Assembly: GCA_903925445.1 (NCBI GenBank)
Contig: CAIYFE010000235.1
Location: forward strand, 1-18,571
From: an uncultured Burkholderiales bacterium
Lineage (GTDB): Bacteria; Pseudomonadota; Gammaproteobacteria; Burkholderiales; Burkholderiaceae_C
Reading direction: 5' to 3'
DNA: 18,571 nt
The position numbers and the translations under genes are program-made. Below, one piece after another: positions 1 to 6,247 of the stretch. Every line of letters begins with the position of its first letter. The stretch's first letter is position 1. The notes beneath the pieces were generated by a model. That model saw nothing but the letters and a program-made list of their open reading frames with translations. It searched no databases and was not told where the DNA came from.

Positions 1-604
1 AGCGAAATTCTTTGAGCTTGGCAATGCTCACCACGCCCATGCGCGCCAACACAATGACCACAATCGGCACCTCAAACGTCATCCCAAATGCGATGAACAT
101 GGTGATCACAAAACTCAAATACGCCTCAATGTCAGGTGCAGCCGTGATGCTTTTGGGCGCAAATCCTTGGATGAACTTGAACACCTGCCCAAAAACAAAG
201 AAGTAACAAAAAGCCACGCCCGCAATGAAGAGCAAGGTGCTGGAAATCACCAAAGGCAGCACCAACTTTTTTTCGTGGGTGTACAAACCAGGCGCCACAA
301 AAGCCCAGATTTGGTACAAAACAACGGGCAAGGCCAACAAAAATGCGGCCATCATCAAAATTTTCAGCGGCACCAAAAATGGAGAAATGACCGACGTCGC
401 AATCAAGGTGCTGCCATGCGGCAATTGCGCCACCAAAGGTGCGGCCAGCAGGTCGTACAAGTTGGCCGGTCCTGGATAAATTGCCAAGGCCGCGCCTGCA
501 ATGAAAACCGCCAAGGCAGACTTGACCAAGCGATCCCGCAATTCGACCAAATGCTGGATGAACGGTTGCTCGGTTCCAGCCAACTCGTCGTGAGATTCAA
601 ACAT
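1..604 (-). CDS. tatC: Sec-independent protein translocase TatC (3' end cut off by window edge)
   Basis: TatC is the multi-spanning inner-membrane receptor that binds twin-arginine signal peptides and, with TatB and TatA, exports folded proteins. About 201 residues are visible; the family usually has 240-260, so the last membrane segments lie beyond the left edge. My translation starts MFESHDELAGTEQPF and shows the N-terminal helix motif HLVELRDRL (about residues 19-26), hydrophobic segments near 28-41, 80-97 and 120-140, and the conserved periplasmic-loop/cytoplasmic motif FVAPGLYTHEKK with Glu111 at the place of the E. coli signal-binding Glu103. The ATG lies inside the end of tatB (8-base overlap, ATGTTTGA), so translation is probably coupled to tatB. 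No frameshift is seen. Identification is very secure. Confidence 0.97.
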   Translation of the reverse strand, partial: MFESHDELAGTEQPFIQHLVELRDRLVKSALAVFIAGAALAIYPGPANLYDLLAAPLVAQLPHGSTLIATSVISPFLVPLKILMMAAFLLALPVVLYQIWAFVAPGLYTHEKKLVLPLVISSTLLFIAGVAFCYFFVFGQVFKFIQGFAPKSITAAPDIEAYLSFVITMFIAFGMTFEVPIVVIVLARMGVVSIAKLKEFR

Positions 605-1070
605 TGGAGCTTACTTTCGGACGGAAACGCGCTACGCGAGCTGCGCTGGATAAAGCTCGGGTTTTAACGCCATGGCGCGCTTTGTACCAATGCGGCATGG
701 CACCGCGTTTTAAACGCCACTTTTTGCCAGGATGTTGGTACTGCGGGCCTTCGGGCTCAAAGTCATGGCGACTGGTGTGATCGCTCAAACTCGCGGTGGT
801 ATCGGCCCAGTCTTTCTCAAACTCTGAATGGGTCGAATGAACCGACTGCTCAACGTCACGCGCCGCTGTTTCGACCGATTCTTTGACTTTTTTCAGTGCA
901 TCCAGTTCGATCGAGCGATTGACCTCGGCCTTGACATCGGCCACATAGCGTTGTGCTTTGCCAATGAGCGTGCCAATCGTGCGTGCGACGCCGGGCAACT
1001 TTTCGGGGCCAATCACGATCAGCGCAACGGCGCCAATCAAAGCCAGTTTGGAAACACCAAGATCAATCAC
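597..1070 (-). CDS. tatB: Sec-independent protein translocase TatB
   Basis: TatB partners TatC in the signal-peptide receptor complex at the inner membrane. The 157-residue product has the typical start MIDLGVSKLALIG, one N-terminal membrane helix (about residues 5-21) ending in the conserved GPEKLP hinge (about 21-26), then an amphipathic helix with ARTIGTLIGKAQRY and a long charged, probably coiled-coil, region. The start codon is GTG (bases 1068-1070): the frame is closed by a TGA four codons upstream and no in-frame ATG fits, while the family N-terminus matches this GTG. No convincing Shine-Dalgarno precedes it; the stop of tatA is 12 bases upstream. The C-terminal ~45 residues are strongly basic (many Lys/Arg), which is less usual than the acidic or proline-rich ends of many TatB proteins. 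It overlaps tatC by 8 bases. Confidence 0.96.
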   Translation of the reverse strand: MIDLGVSKLALIGAVALIVIGPEKLPGVARTIGTLIGKAQRYVADVKAEVNRSIELDALKKVKESVETAARDVEQSVHSTHSEFEKDWADTTASLSDHTSRHDFEPEGPQYQHPGKKWRLKRGAMPHWYKARHGVKTRALSSAARVARFRPKVSSNV

Positions 1071-1082
1071 ATCAATCGATCA

Positions 1083-1307
1083 TCAAGATTTTTGTTTGGC
1101 TTCCACGTCAATCGTGGTTTTTTCAGCCGTCACCGAAGCAGGTGCTGGCGCTGCGTCGGGTTTGGCTGCGCCGTCTTTCATGCCGTCTTTGAAGCCTTTG
1201 ACCGCGCCACCCAAGTCTTCGCCGATGTTGCGCAGTTTTTTGGTGCCAAACACCATCACCACGATCAGCAAAACAATCAACCAATGCCAAATGGAAAACG
1301 AACCCAT
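1083..1307 (-). CDS. tatA: Sec-independent protein translocase TatA
   Basis: TatA is the small membrane protein that multimerises to form the Tat translocation pathway. The product has 74 residues: N-terminal membrane helix MGSFSIWHWLIVLLIVVMVF, the FGTKKLRNIG hinge (about residues 20-29), an amphipathic helix with LGGAVKGFKDGMKD, and a short Ala/Pro-rich acidic/basic tail. The frame stays open upstream for 24 more codons, but the ATG at 1305-1307 is chosen because it has a strong AAGGAG ribosome binding site a few bases upstream and gives the family N-terminus. It follows hinT by 29 bases and leads tatB by 12 bases, the usual tatABC order. Confidence 0.96.
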   Translation of the reverse strand: MGSFSIWHWLIVLLIVVMVFGTKKLRNIGEDLGGAVKGFKDGMKDGAAKPDAAPAPASVTAEKTTIDVEAKQKS

Positions 1308-1336
1308 GCGAATCTCCTTGAATCTTGGAATTCTAA

Positions 1337-1690
1337 TCAGCCACGCAACCAAGGGCGCGGACCGCCCATGACGTGCCAATGCAAATGATGAACTTCTTGC
1401 CCGCCCTCGGCGCCAGTATTGGTGACGATGCGAAAACCGCCTTCGGGGTAAGGTCTTGCGCCTTCTTGCAAAGCCAACTGAGGCGCCAGCAACATCATGC
1501 GGCCCAACAAACCTTCGTGCTCAGGCCCGACATGCGCCATGGACGGAATGTGCAATTTGGGAATGATCAAAAAATGCACCGGCGCCCAAGGGTTGATGTC
1601 GTGAAAAGCAAAAACCTCGTCGTCTTCAAAGACTTTGCGTGCTGGAATTTGCCCTGCCACGATTTTGCAAAAAATGCAGTTCTCGCTCAT
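1337..1690 (-). CDS. hinT: Histidine triad (HIT/HINT-type) nucleotide-binding hydrolase
   Basis: A 117-residue cytoplasmic HIT-family protein of the HINT branch, purine nucleoside phosphoramidases that act on AMP-amidates. Visible features are the N-terminal CIFCKIVAGQIPA (residues 5-17) with the Cys-x-x-Cys typical of the branch, the nucleotide-pocket segment VFAFHDINPWAPVHFLIIPK (26-45), and the histidine triad His102-Leu-His104-Trp-His106 near the C-terminus; by analogy with human HINT1, His104 is the nucleophile. The length is usual for the family. The ATG has an AAGGA site about 9 bases upstream. It sits 11 bases after hisE and before tatA, a common Burkholderiales arrangement that gives no clear functional link. 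The physiological substrate is unknown. Confidence 0.93.
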   Translation of the reverse strand: MSENCIFCKIVAGQIPARKVFEDDEVFAFHDINPWAPVHFLIIPKLHIPSMAHVGPEHEGLLGRMMLLAPQLALQEGARPYPEGGFRIVTNTGAEGGQEVHHLHWHVMGGPRPWLRG

Positions 1691-1701
1691 TGTGTGCTTC
1701 C

Positions 1702-2070
1702 TTATTCGCCCAGTTGTTCACGGGCTTGCGCTTTGCGCAAAGCTTTTTCTTCTAAACCGCTCAAACCTTCGCGGCGAGCCAGCTCGTTGACGACGTCGGC
1801 GGGTGTCAACCCGTAATGTGCCAGCGCAATCATGCTGTGAAACCACAAATCGGCGATTTCGTAGACCAATTGGCTGGGGTCGCCACCGTGATCGACGTCT
1901 TTGGCTGCCATCACGGTTTCGGTGGCCTCTTCTCCAATTTTTTTCAAAAACGCGTCTGGGCCTTTGTGCAGCAAACGCGCCACATAGCTTTTTTCAGGGT
2001 CTCCCCCGTGGGCGGGTTTGCGGCTTTCGATGACGTCGGCCAAACGCTGCAAAGTGTCTAAAGAGCTCAT
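1702..2070 (-). CDS. hisE: Phosphoribosyl-ATP pyrophosphatase HisE
   Basis: Second step of histidine synthesis: hydrolysis of phosphoribosyl-ATP to phosphoribosyl-AMP and pyrophosphate. The 122-residue all-helical product shows the MazG-like metal-binding motifs: Lys-Lys-Ile-Gly-Glu-Glu-Ala-Thr-Glu at residues 43-51 and Glu71-Ile-Ala-Asp74-Leu-Trp-Phe-His, whose acidic residues bind Mg2+. It is a separate gene rather than the HisIE fusion found in enterobacteria. The ATG overlaps the TGA of hisI by four bases (ATGA), so the two consecutive enzymes are translationally coupled. The C-terminal 25 residues are charged and rich in Lys, Glu, Ala and Arg. Confidence 0.96.
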   Translation of the reverse strand: MSSLDTLQRLADVIESRKPAHGGDPEKSYVARLLHKGPDAFLKKIGEEATETVMAAKDVDHGGDPSQLVYEIADLWFHSMIALAHYGLTPADVVNELARREGLSGLEEKALRKAQAREQLGE

Positions 2071-2471
2071 GGCATTGGTTTGTAAATGGTTTCAGGATCT
2101 TTGAGCACTGGCTCAACAGCTTGCCAAGTTGTGCCTTGCAAGCTTTGATAAAAACAACTGTGGCGTCCTGTGTGGCACGCAATCGAAGGCGAATACCCTT
2201 CTTGCGTGACCGTCAAGAGCACCACGTCATTGTCACAGTCCAAGCGAATGTCGTGAACGGTCTGCACGTGGCCCGACTCTTCACCCTTGAACCACAGCTT
2301 GGCGCGAGATCGGCTGAAGTAGACCGCGCGTTTGAGCTCAGCGGTTTTTTGCAGCGCTTCGCGATTCATCCATGCAAACATGAGCACATCGCCGGTGTCT
2401 TTTTCTTGCGCAATGACAGGCACCAGACCTTTGTCATCCCAGCGCACGGCATTTAACCAAGTGGTAGGCAT
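2067..2471 (-). CDS. hisI: Phosphoribosyl-AMP cyclohydrolase HisI
   Basis: Third step of histidine synthesis: opens the adenine ring of phosphoribosyl-AMP to give ProFAR. The 134-residue product carries the metal-site residues of the family: Asp78-Cys79-Asp80-Asn-Asp82 (Mg and Zn ligands) and Cys99-His-Thr-Gly-Arg-His-Ser-Cys106, along with the conserved MFAWMNREAL (31-40) and YFSRSRAKLWFKGE (51-64) segments. An AAGGA site lies five bases before the ATG. It starts 8 bases after hisF and overlaps hisE by four bases. It is a standalone single-function HisI, normal for this group. Confidence 0.96.
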   Translation of the reverse strand: MPTTWLNAVRWDDKGLVPVIAQEKDTGDVLMFAWMNREALQKTAELKRAVYFSRSRAKLWFKGEESGHVQTVHDIRLDCDNDVVLLTVTQEGYSPSIACHTGRHSCFYQSLQGTTWQAVEPVLKDPETIYKPMP

Positions 2472-2479
2472 CTGAATCC

Positions 2480-3280
2480 TTAAAAACGCACGGGAATTCC
2501 GCGTTCGGCCATGCGCGCCTTGGCCTGCGCCACGGTGAATTCGCCGTAGTGAAAAATACTCGCGGCCAACACCGCATCGGCGCCGCCTTGCTGCACGCCG
2601 TCTGCCAAGTGATCTAAATTGCCCACACCGCCCGAGGCGATGACGGGCACGCTGATGGCATCGGACACCGCACGCGTCAACGCCAGATCAAAGCCGCTTT
2701 TGGTGCCATCGCGGTCCATGCTGGTGAGCAAAATTTCTCCAGCGCCAAATTCAGCCATTTCGGTGGCCCAGGCGACGGCATCCAACCCTACATTTTTGCG
2801 CCCGCCGTGGCTGAAAACGTCCCAGCCCGGACCCACAGGCACGCCGCTGGCATCCAAGCGCAATGCCTCTTGTGCGTTGCGTTGTTTGGCATCAATCGCC
2901 ACCACGATGCATTGCGCGCCGTACTTGAGCGATGCCTCACGAATCACCGACGGATTGGCAATGGCCGCCGAGTTGAAGCTGACTTTGTCTGCGCCGGCAT
3001 TGAGCAAGCGACGCACGTCTTCGACCGTGCGAACCCCGCCGCCAACGGTCAGCGGAATGAAGACCTGCGAGGCCACTGCTTCGATGATGTGCAAGATGAC
3101 ATCGCGCGCATCGCTGGTAGCGGTGATGTCCAAGAAAGTCAACTCGTCTGCGCCCTGGTCGTTGTAGCGCGCTGCGATTTCAACTGGGTCGCCCGCGTCT
3201 CGCAACTCGACAAAGTTGACGCCTTTGACGACGCGCCCGCCGGTCACGTCAAGACAAGGAATGATGCGTTTTGCCAGCAT
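2480..3280 (-). CDS. hisF: Imidazole glycerol phosphate synthase, cyclase subunit HisF
   Basis: HisF is the TIM-barrel cyclase that pairs with HisH; it joins PRFAR with ammonia delivered through the barrel to make IGP and AICAR. The product has 266 residues. Catalytic Asp11 (PCLDVTGGRVVKG) and Asp130 (VVAIDAK) fall at the numbering used for Thermotoga HisF, and the phosphate-binding loops TVGGG (about 78-82) and ASGGVG are visible. The frame is open 18 codons further upstream, but the ATG at 3278-3280 gives the invariant MLAKRIIPCLD start. No strong Shine-Dalgarno is seen. Unusually, it is separated from hisA by the mutarotase-like gene, whose stop is 20 bases upstream. Confidence 0.97.
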   Translation of the reverse strand: MLAKRIIPCLDVTGGRVVKGVNFVELRDAGDPVEIAARYNDQGADELTFLDITATSDARDVILHIIEAVASQVFIPLTVGGGVRTVEDVRRLLNAGADKVSFNSAAIANPSVIREASLKYGAQCIVVAIDAKQRNAQEALRLDASGVPVGPGWDVFSHGGRKNVGLDAVAWATEMAEFGAGEILLTSMDRDGTKSGFDLALTRAVSDAISVPVIASGGVGNLDHLADGVQQGGADAVLAASIFHYGEFTVAQAKARMAERGIPVRF

Positions 3281-3300
3281 GGATGTGTTTTCAAAAATTC

Positions 3301-4152
3301 TTAAAGGACTTGCAAACGCTGCCAGCCCAGCCACGATTGTCCCGCAGGCACAACAACGGGCTCAAACACTTGGGCAGCTTCGACGCACAGCATGCGCTCA
3401 AAGTCTTGCGGGAGCATGTCAGTCAGCGTGGCGCACTTGGCTTGACCTGGATTCCAAACCACCGTGTTGGCCCAGCTGGCGCTTTGTGTGATTTGCAATT
3501 GATGCGCTGCGTCTTCAAGCAGCAAAGGCGTGGCGCTGGCTGCATAGACACGGTCAAACTCGGCGTTGATCTGCAAGTGCGAAGCCGCTTGGCCATGTCG
3601 GTCGGCCACCGCGTCCCATTCGGGTTGCAAGTGCAGCCCGGTGAGCTGCACTTTCGCAATGGCATCGACCGCCAAGTAGGTGTGCAGCGCCCCCGTGAAA
3701 TGCCAATCTTGGGCATCGGTGTTGCGCACGTCCAAACTGAGTTGAAGTCGACCAGGCGCAAGATCCAAATGCAAAAAAACCTCAAATGCTCGCGGCCAAA
3801 ATTTGCGCGATGCTTCGCTATCACGCAAACACAGCGTCAACCGAGCGGCATTTGCTTGGAGTTCAGGCTGAACCCACTGCCAACTCAGATTGCGGAAAAA
3901 TCCATGTTTGGGCAAATCACCGCGTTGGTTGAACTGCGGGAAACACACCGGCACGCCGCCTCGAATGGCCGAATGGCCGTCCCACACATTGCTTTCGCTC
4001 AAGTAAAGCTGTTCACGGCCTTGGGCAACCCACGACAACACGTGCGCGCCTTGCTCGGCAACCAACAACTGATCGCCACAAGGCAAGGTCAAACGGTGAC
4101 AAGGCAGGCCATGCGCCTGCTCAGATTGGCAAATCGCTGATTGCTCAACCAT
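3301..4152 (-). CDS. Aldose 1-epimerase family protein, probable D-hexose-6-phosphate mutarotase (YeaD-like)
   Basis: A galactose-mutarotase-fold protein of about 283 residues, most like the hexose-6-phosphate mutarotase (YeaD) branch, which interconverts sugar-phosphate anomers in the cytoplasm. Visible features: GAHVLSWVAQGREQLYLS (about 36-53), the substrate-loop motif IRGGVPVCFPQF with Arg64, His83 in KHGFFRN, His157 in LHTYLAV, Asp200 in FDRVY and Glu258 in CVEAAQVF; the His, Asp and Glu match the usual catalytic set. It has no signal peptide. The chosen ATG (4150-4152) overlaps the end of hisA by 8 bases; an ATG three codons upstream (4159-4161) is also possible. Neither has a clear ribosome binding site, suggesting coupling to hisA. 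It lies between hisA and hisF, whose products act consecutively, yet no histidine-pathway role is established. The specific substrate is not known. Confidence 0.82.
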   Translation of the reverse strand: MVEQSAICQSEQAHGLPCHRLTLPCGDQLLVAEQGAHVLSWVAQGREQLYLSESNVWDGHSAIRGGVPVCFPQFNQRGDLPKHGFFRNLSWQWVQPELQANAARLTLCLRDSEASRKFWPRAFEVFLHLDLAPGRLQLSLDVRNTDAQDWHFTGALHTYLAVDAIAKVQLTGLHLQPEWDAVADRHGQAASHLQINAEFDRVYAASATPLLLEDAAHQLQITQSASWANTVVWNPGQAKCATLTDMLPQDFERMLCVEAAQVFEPVVVPAGQSWLGWQRLQVL

Positions 4153-4885
4153 TGAGTTCATCGGCACGCGCCTGGGCTTTTTGAAAGTCCAAGTCGCCGC
4201 TGTAAATGGCGCGACCACAAATCACGCCTTCTACGCCTTCTTCTTCGACGGCGCACAACTGCTCGATGTCGGCCATGTTGGACAAACCGCCCGAAGCAAT
4301 GACAGGAATCGTCAACGCCTGCGCCAGCTTGACGGTGGCTTCAATGTTGATGCCACTCAACATGCCATCGCGTCCGATGTCGGTGTAGATGATGGATTCG
4401 ACGCCGTAGTCTTCGAACTTTTTGCCCAAATCGGCGACTTCGTGACCGGTCAATTTGCTCCAACCATCGGTGGCAACTTTGCCGTCTTTGGCGTCCAAGC
4501 CCACGATGATGTGACCGCCAAACGCACTGCAAGCATCGCGCAAAAAGCCAGGATTCTTGACCGCTGCGGTGCCAATGATGACGTAGCGCAAACCCGCATC
4601 GATGTATTTTTCGATGGTGTCCAAATCGCGAATGCCGCCGCCCAGCTGAACAGGAATGTCATCGCCCACGGCCTTCAAAATGGCTTTGATGGCGGCATTG
4701 TTTTGCGGCTTGCCCGCAAAAGCGCCGTTCAAATCGACCAAGTGCAAGCGACGCGCACCCTTGGCCACCCAGTTGAGCGCCATTTGCGCAGGGTCTTCGC
4801 CAAACACAGTGGATTGATCCATGTCGCCTTGTTTGAGGCGAACACAGTGCCCGTCTTTGAGATCAATGGCTGGAATAAGAAGCAT
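4145..4885 (-). CDS. hisA: ProFAR isomerase HisA
   Basis: Fourth step of histidine synthesis: the Amadori rearrangement of ProFAR to PRFAR. The 246-residue TIM barrel, homologous to HisF, has catalytic Asp8 (LLIPAIDLKDGHCVRL) and Asp131 (VGLDAKDG), phosphate-binding LGGGIRD (about 81-87) and ASGGLS near residue 200. The length is typical. No strong Shine-Dalgarno precedes the ATG (4883-4885), which lies 15 bases after hisH. Its product feeds HisF, but the downstream neighbour is the mutarotase-like gene, overlapping by 8 (or 17) bases. Confidence 0.97.
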   Translation of the reverse strand: MLLIPAIDLKDGHCVRLKQGDMDQSTVFGEDPAQMALNWVAKGARRLHLVDLNGAFAGKPQNNAAIKAILKAVGDDIPVQLGGGIRDLDTIEKYIDAGLRYVIIGTAAVKNPGFLRDACSAFGGHIIVGLDAKDGKVATDGWSKLTGHEVADLGKKFEDYGVESIIYTDIGRDGMLSGINIEATVKLAQALTIPVIASGGLSNMADIEQLCAVEEEGVEGVICGRAIYSGDLDFQKAQARADELNG

Positions 4886-4900
4886 GATGGAAATGAAAAA

Positions 4901-5560
4901 TCAAGGGTTCCAATGTAAAAAATTGCGGTAGAGCGCCAAACCATGCGCCGCACTTTTTTCCGGGTGAAATTGTGTCGCAAAAATATTATCTCGCGCCACA
5001 GCGCTGGCAAAAAGTCCACCGTAATCAGTTTGAGCAGCCACGTGCTCGGCTTGGTTGGGCCGCGCGTAAAAGCTGTGCACAAAGTAAAAATAGCTGCCAT
5101 CGGGCACGCCGGCCCACACCGGATGGTCTTGGGCTTGCAACACCTGATTCCAGCCCATTTGCGGGACTTTGAAGCGACTGCCATCGGCTTGGGTTCGGCC
5201 TTGCAGGTCAAACTTCACCACTTCGCCCGCGATCAACCCCAACGCGGGTGTGTCGCCTTCTTGGCTGTGATCGAGCAACATTTGCATGCCCACGCACACG
5301 CCAAACAAGGGTTTTTTGGCAGCGGCGTCCATCACCGAGTCGAACAGGCCTGAATCATGTAACTCGCGCATGCAGTCGCGCATGGCGCCCTGGCCGGGCA
5401 AGACCACGCGGTGCGCGGTGCGCACAACTTGCGGATCGGCCGTGATGACGACTTGGGCATGATCGACTTGCGAGGCCGCATGAATGACGGCCTGCGCCAC
5501 CGAGCGCAAGTTGCCCATGCCGTAATCGACCACCGCGACTTTGTTCACGACTGGGTTCAA
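4901..5560 (-). CDS. hisH: Imidazole glycerol phosphate synthase, glutamine amidotransferase subunit HisH
   Basis: HisH hydrolyses glutamine and passes ammonia to HisF. The 219-residue class I amidotransferase has the full catalytic triad: Cys89 in the nucleophile elbow GVCVGMQML, and His199 and Glu201 in TQFHPEKS; the N-terminal VAVVDYGMGNLRSV (9-22) is diagnostic. The start is read as TTG (bases 5558-5560), overlapping the hisB stop as TTGA, because AAGGG lies six bases upstream (5567-5571). A GTG four codons later (around 5548) would also give a good N-terminus, but the AAGGG would then be too distant. It is followed by hisA after 15 bases. Confidence 0.95.
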   Translation of the reverse strand: MNPVVNKVAVVDYGMGNLRSVAQAVIHAASQVDHAQVVITADPQVVRTAHRVVLPGQGAMRDCMRELHDSGLFDSVMDAAAKKPLFGVCVGMQMLLDHSQEGDTPALGLIAGEVVKFDLQGRTQADGSRFKVPQMGWNQVLQAQDHPVWAGVPDGSYFYFVHSFYARPNQAEHVAAQTDYGGLFASAVARDNIFATQFHPEKSAAHGLALYRNFLHWNP

Positions 5561-6144
5561 AGTGTGCCCTTGGTCGATGGAATCACGCCCGAGGAGCGAG
5601 GATCGAGTTCGAGCGCCGCGCGCAACGCACGGGCAAAGGCTTTGAACACCGTTTCGGCTTGATGGTGCGCGTTTTCGCCGCGCAAGTTGTCGATGTGAAG
5701 GGTGACGAAAGCGTGGTTCACAAAGCCTTGGAAAAACTCAAACGCCAGTTGGCTGTCAAAAGTGCCAATCATGCCGCTTTTGAACGGCACATGCATGACC
5801 AAGCCTGGACGCCCCGAAAAGTCAACCACCACGCGGCTCAAGGCCTCGTCCAAAGGCACATAGGCATGCCCGTAGCGACGAATGCCTTTTTTGTCGCCCA
5901 CGGCTTTGGCCACTGCCTGCCCCAAGGTGATGCCCACGTCTTCGACGGTGTGGTGGCCGTCGATGTGCAGATCTCCCTTGGCGTGAATGTCCAAATCGAT
6001 CAAACCGTGGCGAGCAATTTGCTCCAGCATGTGGTCAAAAAAACCAATGCCTGTTGCGAGCTTGGCTTGACCTGTGCCGTCCAAATTGACTTTGACGGTG
6101 ATTTGGGTTTCGTTGGTGTTGCGAGTAATTTCGGCTTGGCGCAT
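5557..6144 (-). CDS. hisB: Imidazoleglycerol-phosphate dehydratase HisB (monofunctional)
   Basis: Sixth step of histidine synthesis: dehydration of IGP to imidazole-acetol phosphate. The 195-residue enzyme is the single-domain form without the histidinol-phosphatase domain present in E. coli HisB, so that phosphatase must be encoded elsewhere. Visible metal-ligand motifs are Phe35-Phe-Asp37-His38-Met-Leu, His64-His65-Thr-Val-Glu68-Asp69 and His160-His161-Gln-Ala-Glu164. It is the first gene of the left-hand minus-strand his transcript: upstream lies hisC on the opposite strand, so a promoter for hisB onwards should be in the 103 bases between them. It overlaps hisH by four bases. Confidence 0.97.
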   Translation of the reverse strand: MRQAEITRNTNETQITVKVNLDGTGQAKLATGIGFFDHMLEQIARHGLIDLDIHAKGDLHIDGHHTVEDVGITLGQAVAKAVGDKKGIRRYGHAYVPLDEALSRVVVDFSGRPGLVMHVPFKSGMIGTFDSQLAFEFFQGFVNHAFVTLHIDNLRGENAHHQAETVFKAFARALRAALELDPRSSGVIPSTKGTL

Positions 6145-6247
6145 GAAACGCTTTCAACCAGGGTTTAAACAGACCAACATGATACCATCGACACCCCGCG
6201 AGCCCGCATGGATTGGGGCTTGCAACGACCCTACACATCCGACACCC
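6145..6247. promoter_or_regulatory. Divergent hisB/hisC intergenic region, inferred to hold two promoters
   Basis: These 103 bases separate divergently oriented hisB (minus) and hisC (plus), so promoters for both are expected here or just inside the coding ends. I see no consensus -35/-10 pair on either strand. On the minus strand TATCAT (plus bases 6180-6185 region, reading ATGATA on the plus strand) is a passable -10, but nothing like TTGACA lies 16-18 bases upstream. I see no histidine-rich leader peptide and no attenuator-like hairpin pair. The promoter assignment is inference from gene layout only. Confidence 0.4.

Noticed and set aside
3438..6073. A 13-base direct repeat (cttggcttgacct) near 3438 and 6061
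   Set aside because: Both copies are inside unrelated coding genes with ordinary translations; a chance match of common codons.
6074..6247. N-terminal extension of HisC reaching into hisB
   Set aside because: The frame is open upstream, but it would overlap hisB, and family alignment from memory begins at MSQYW (6248).
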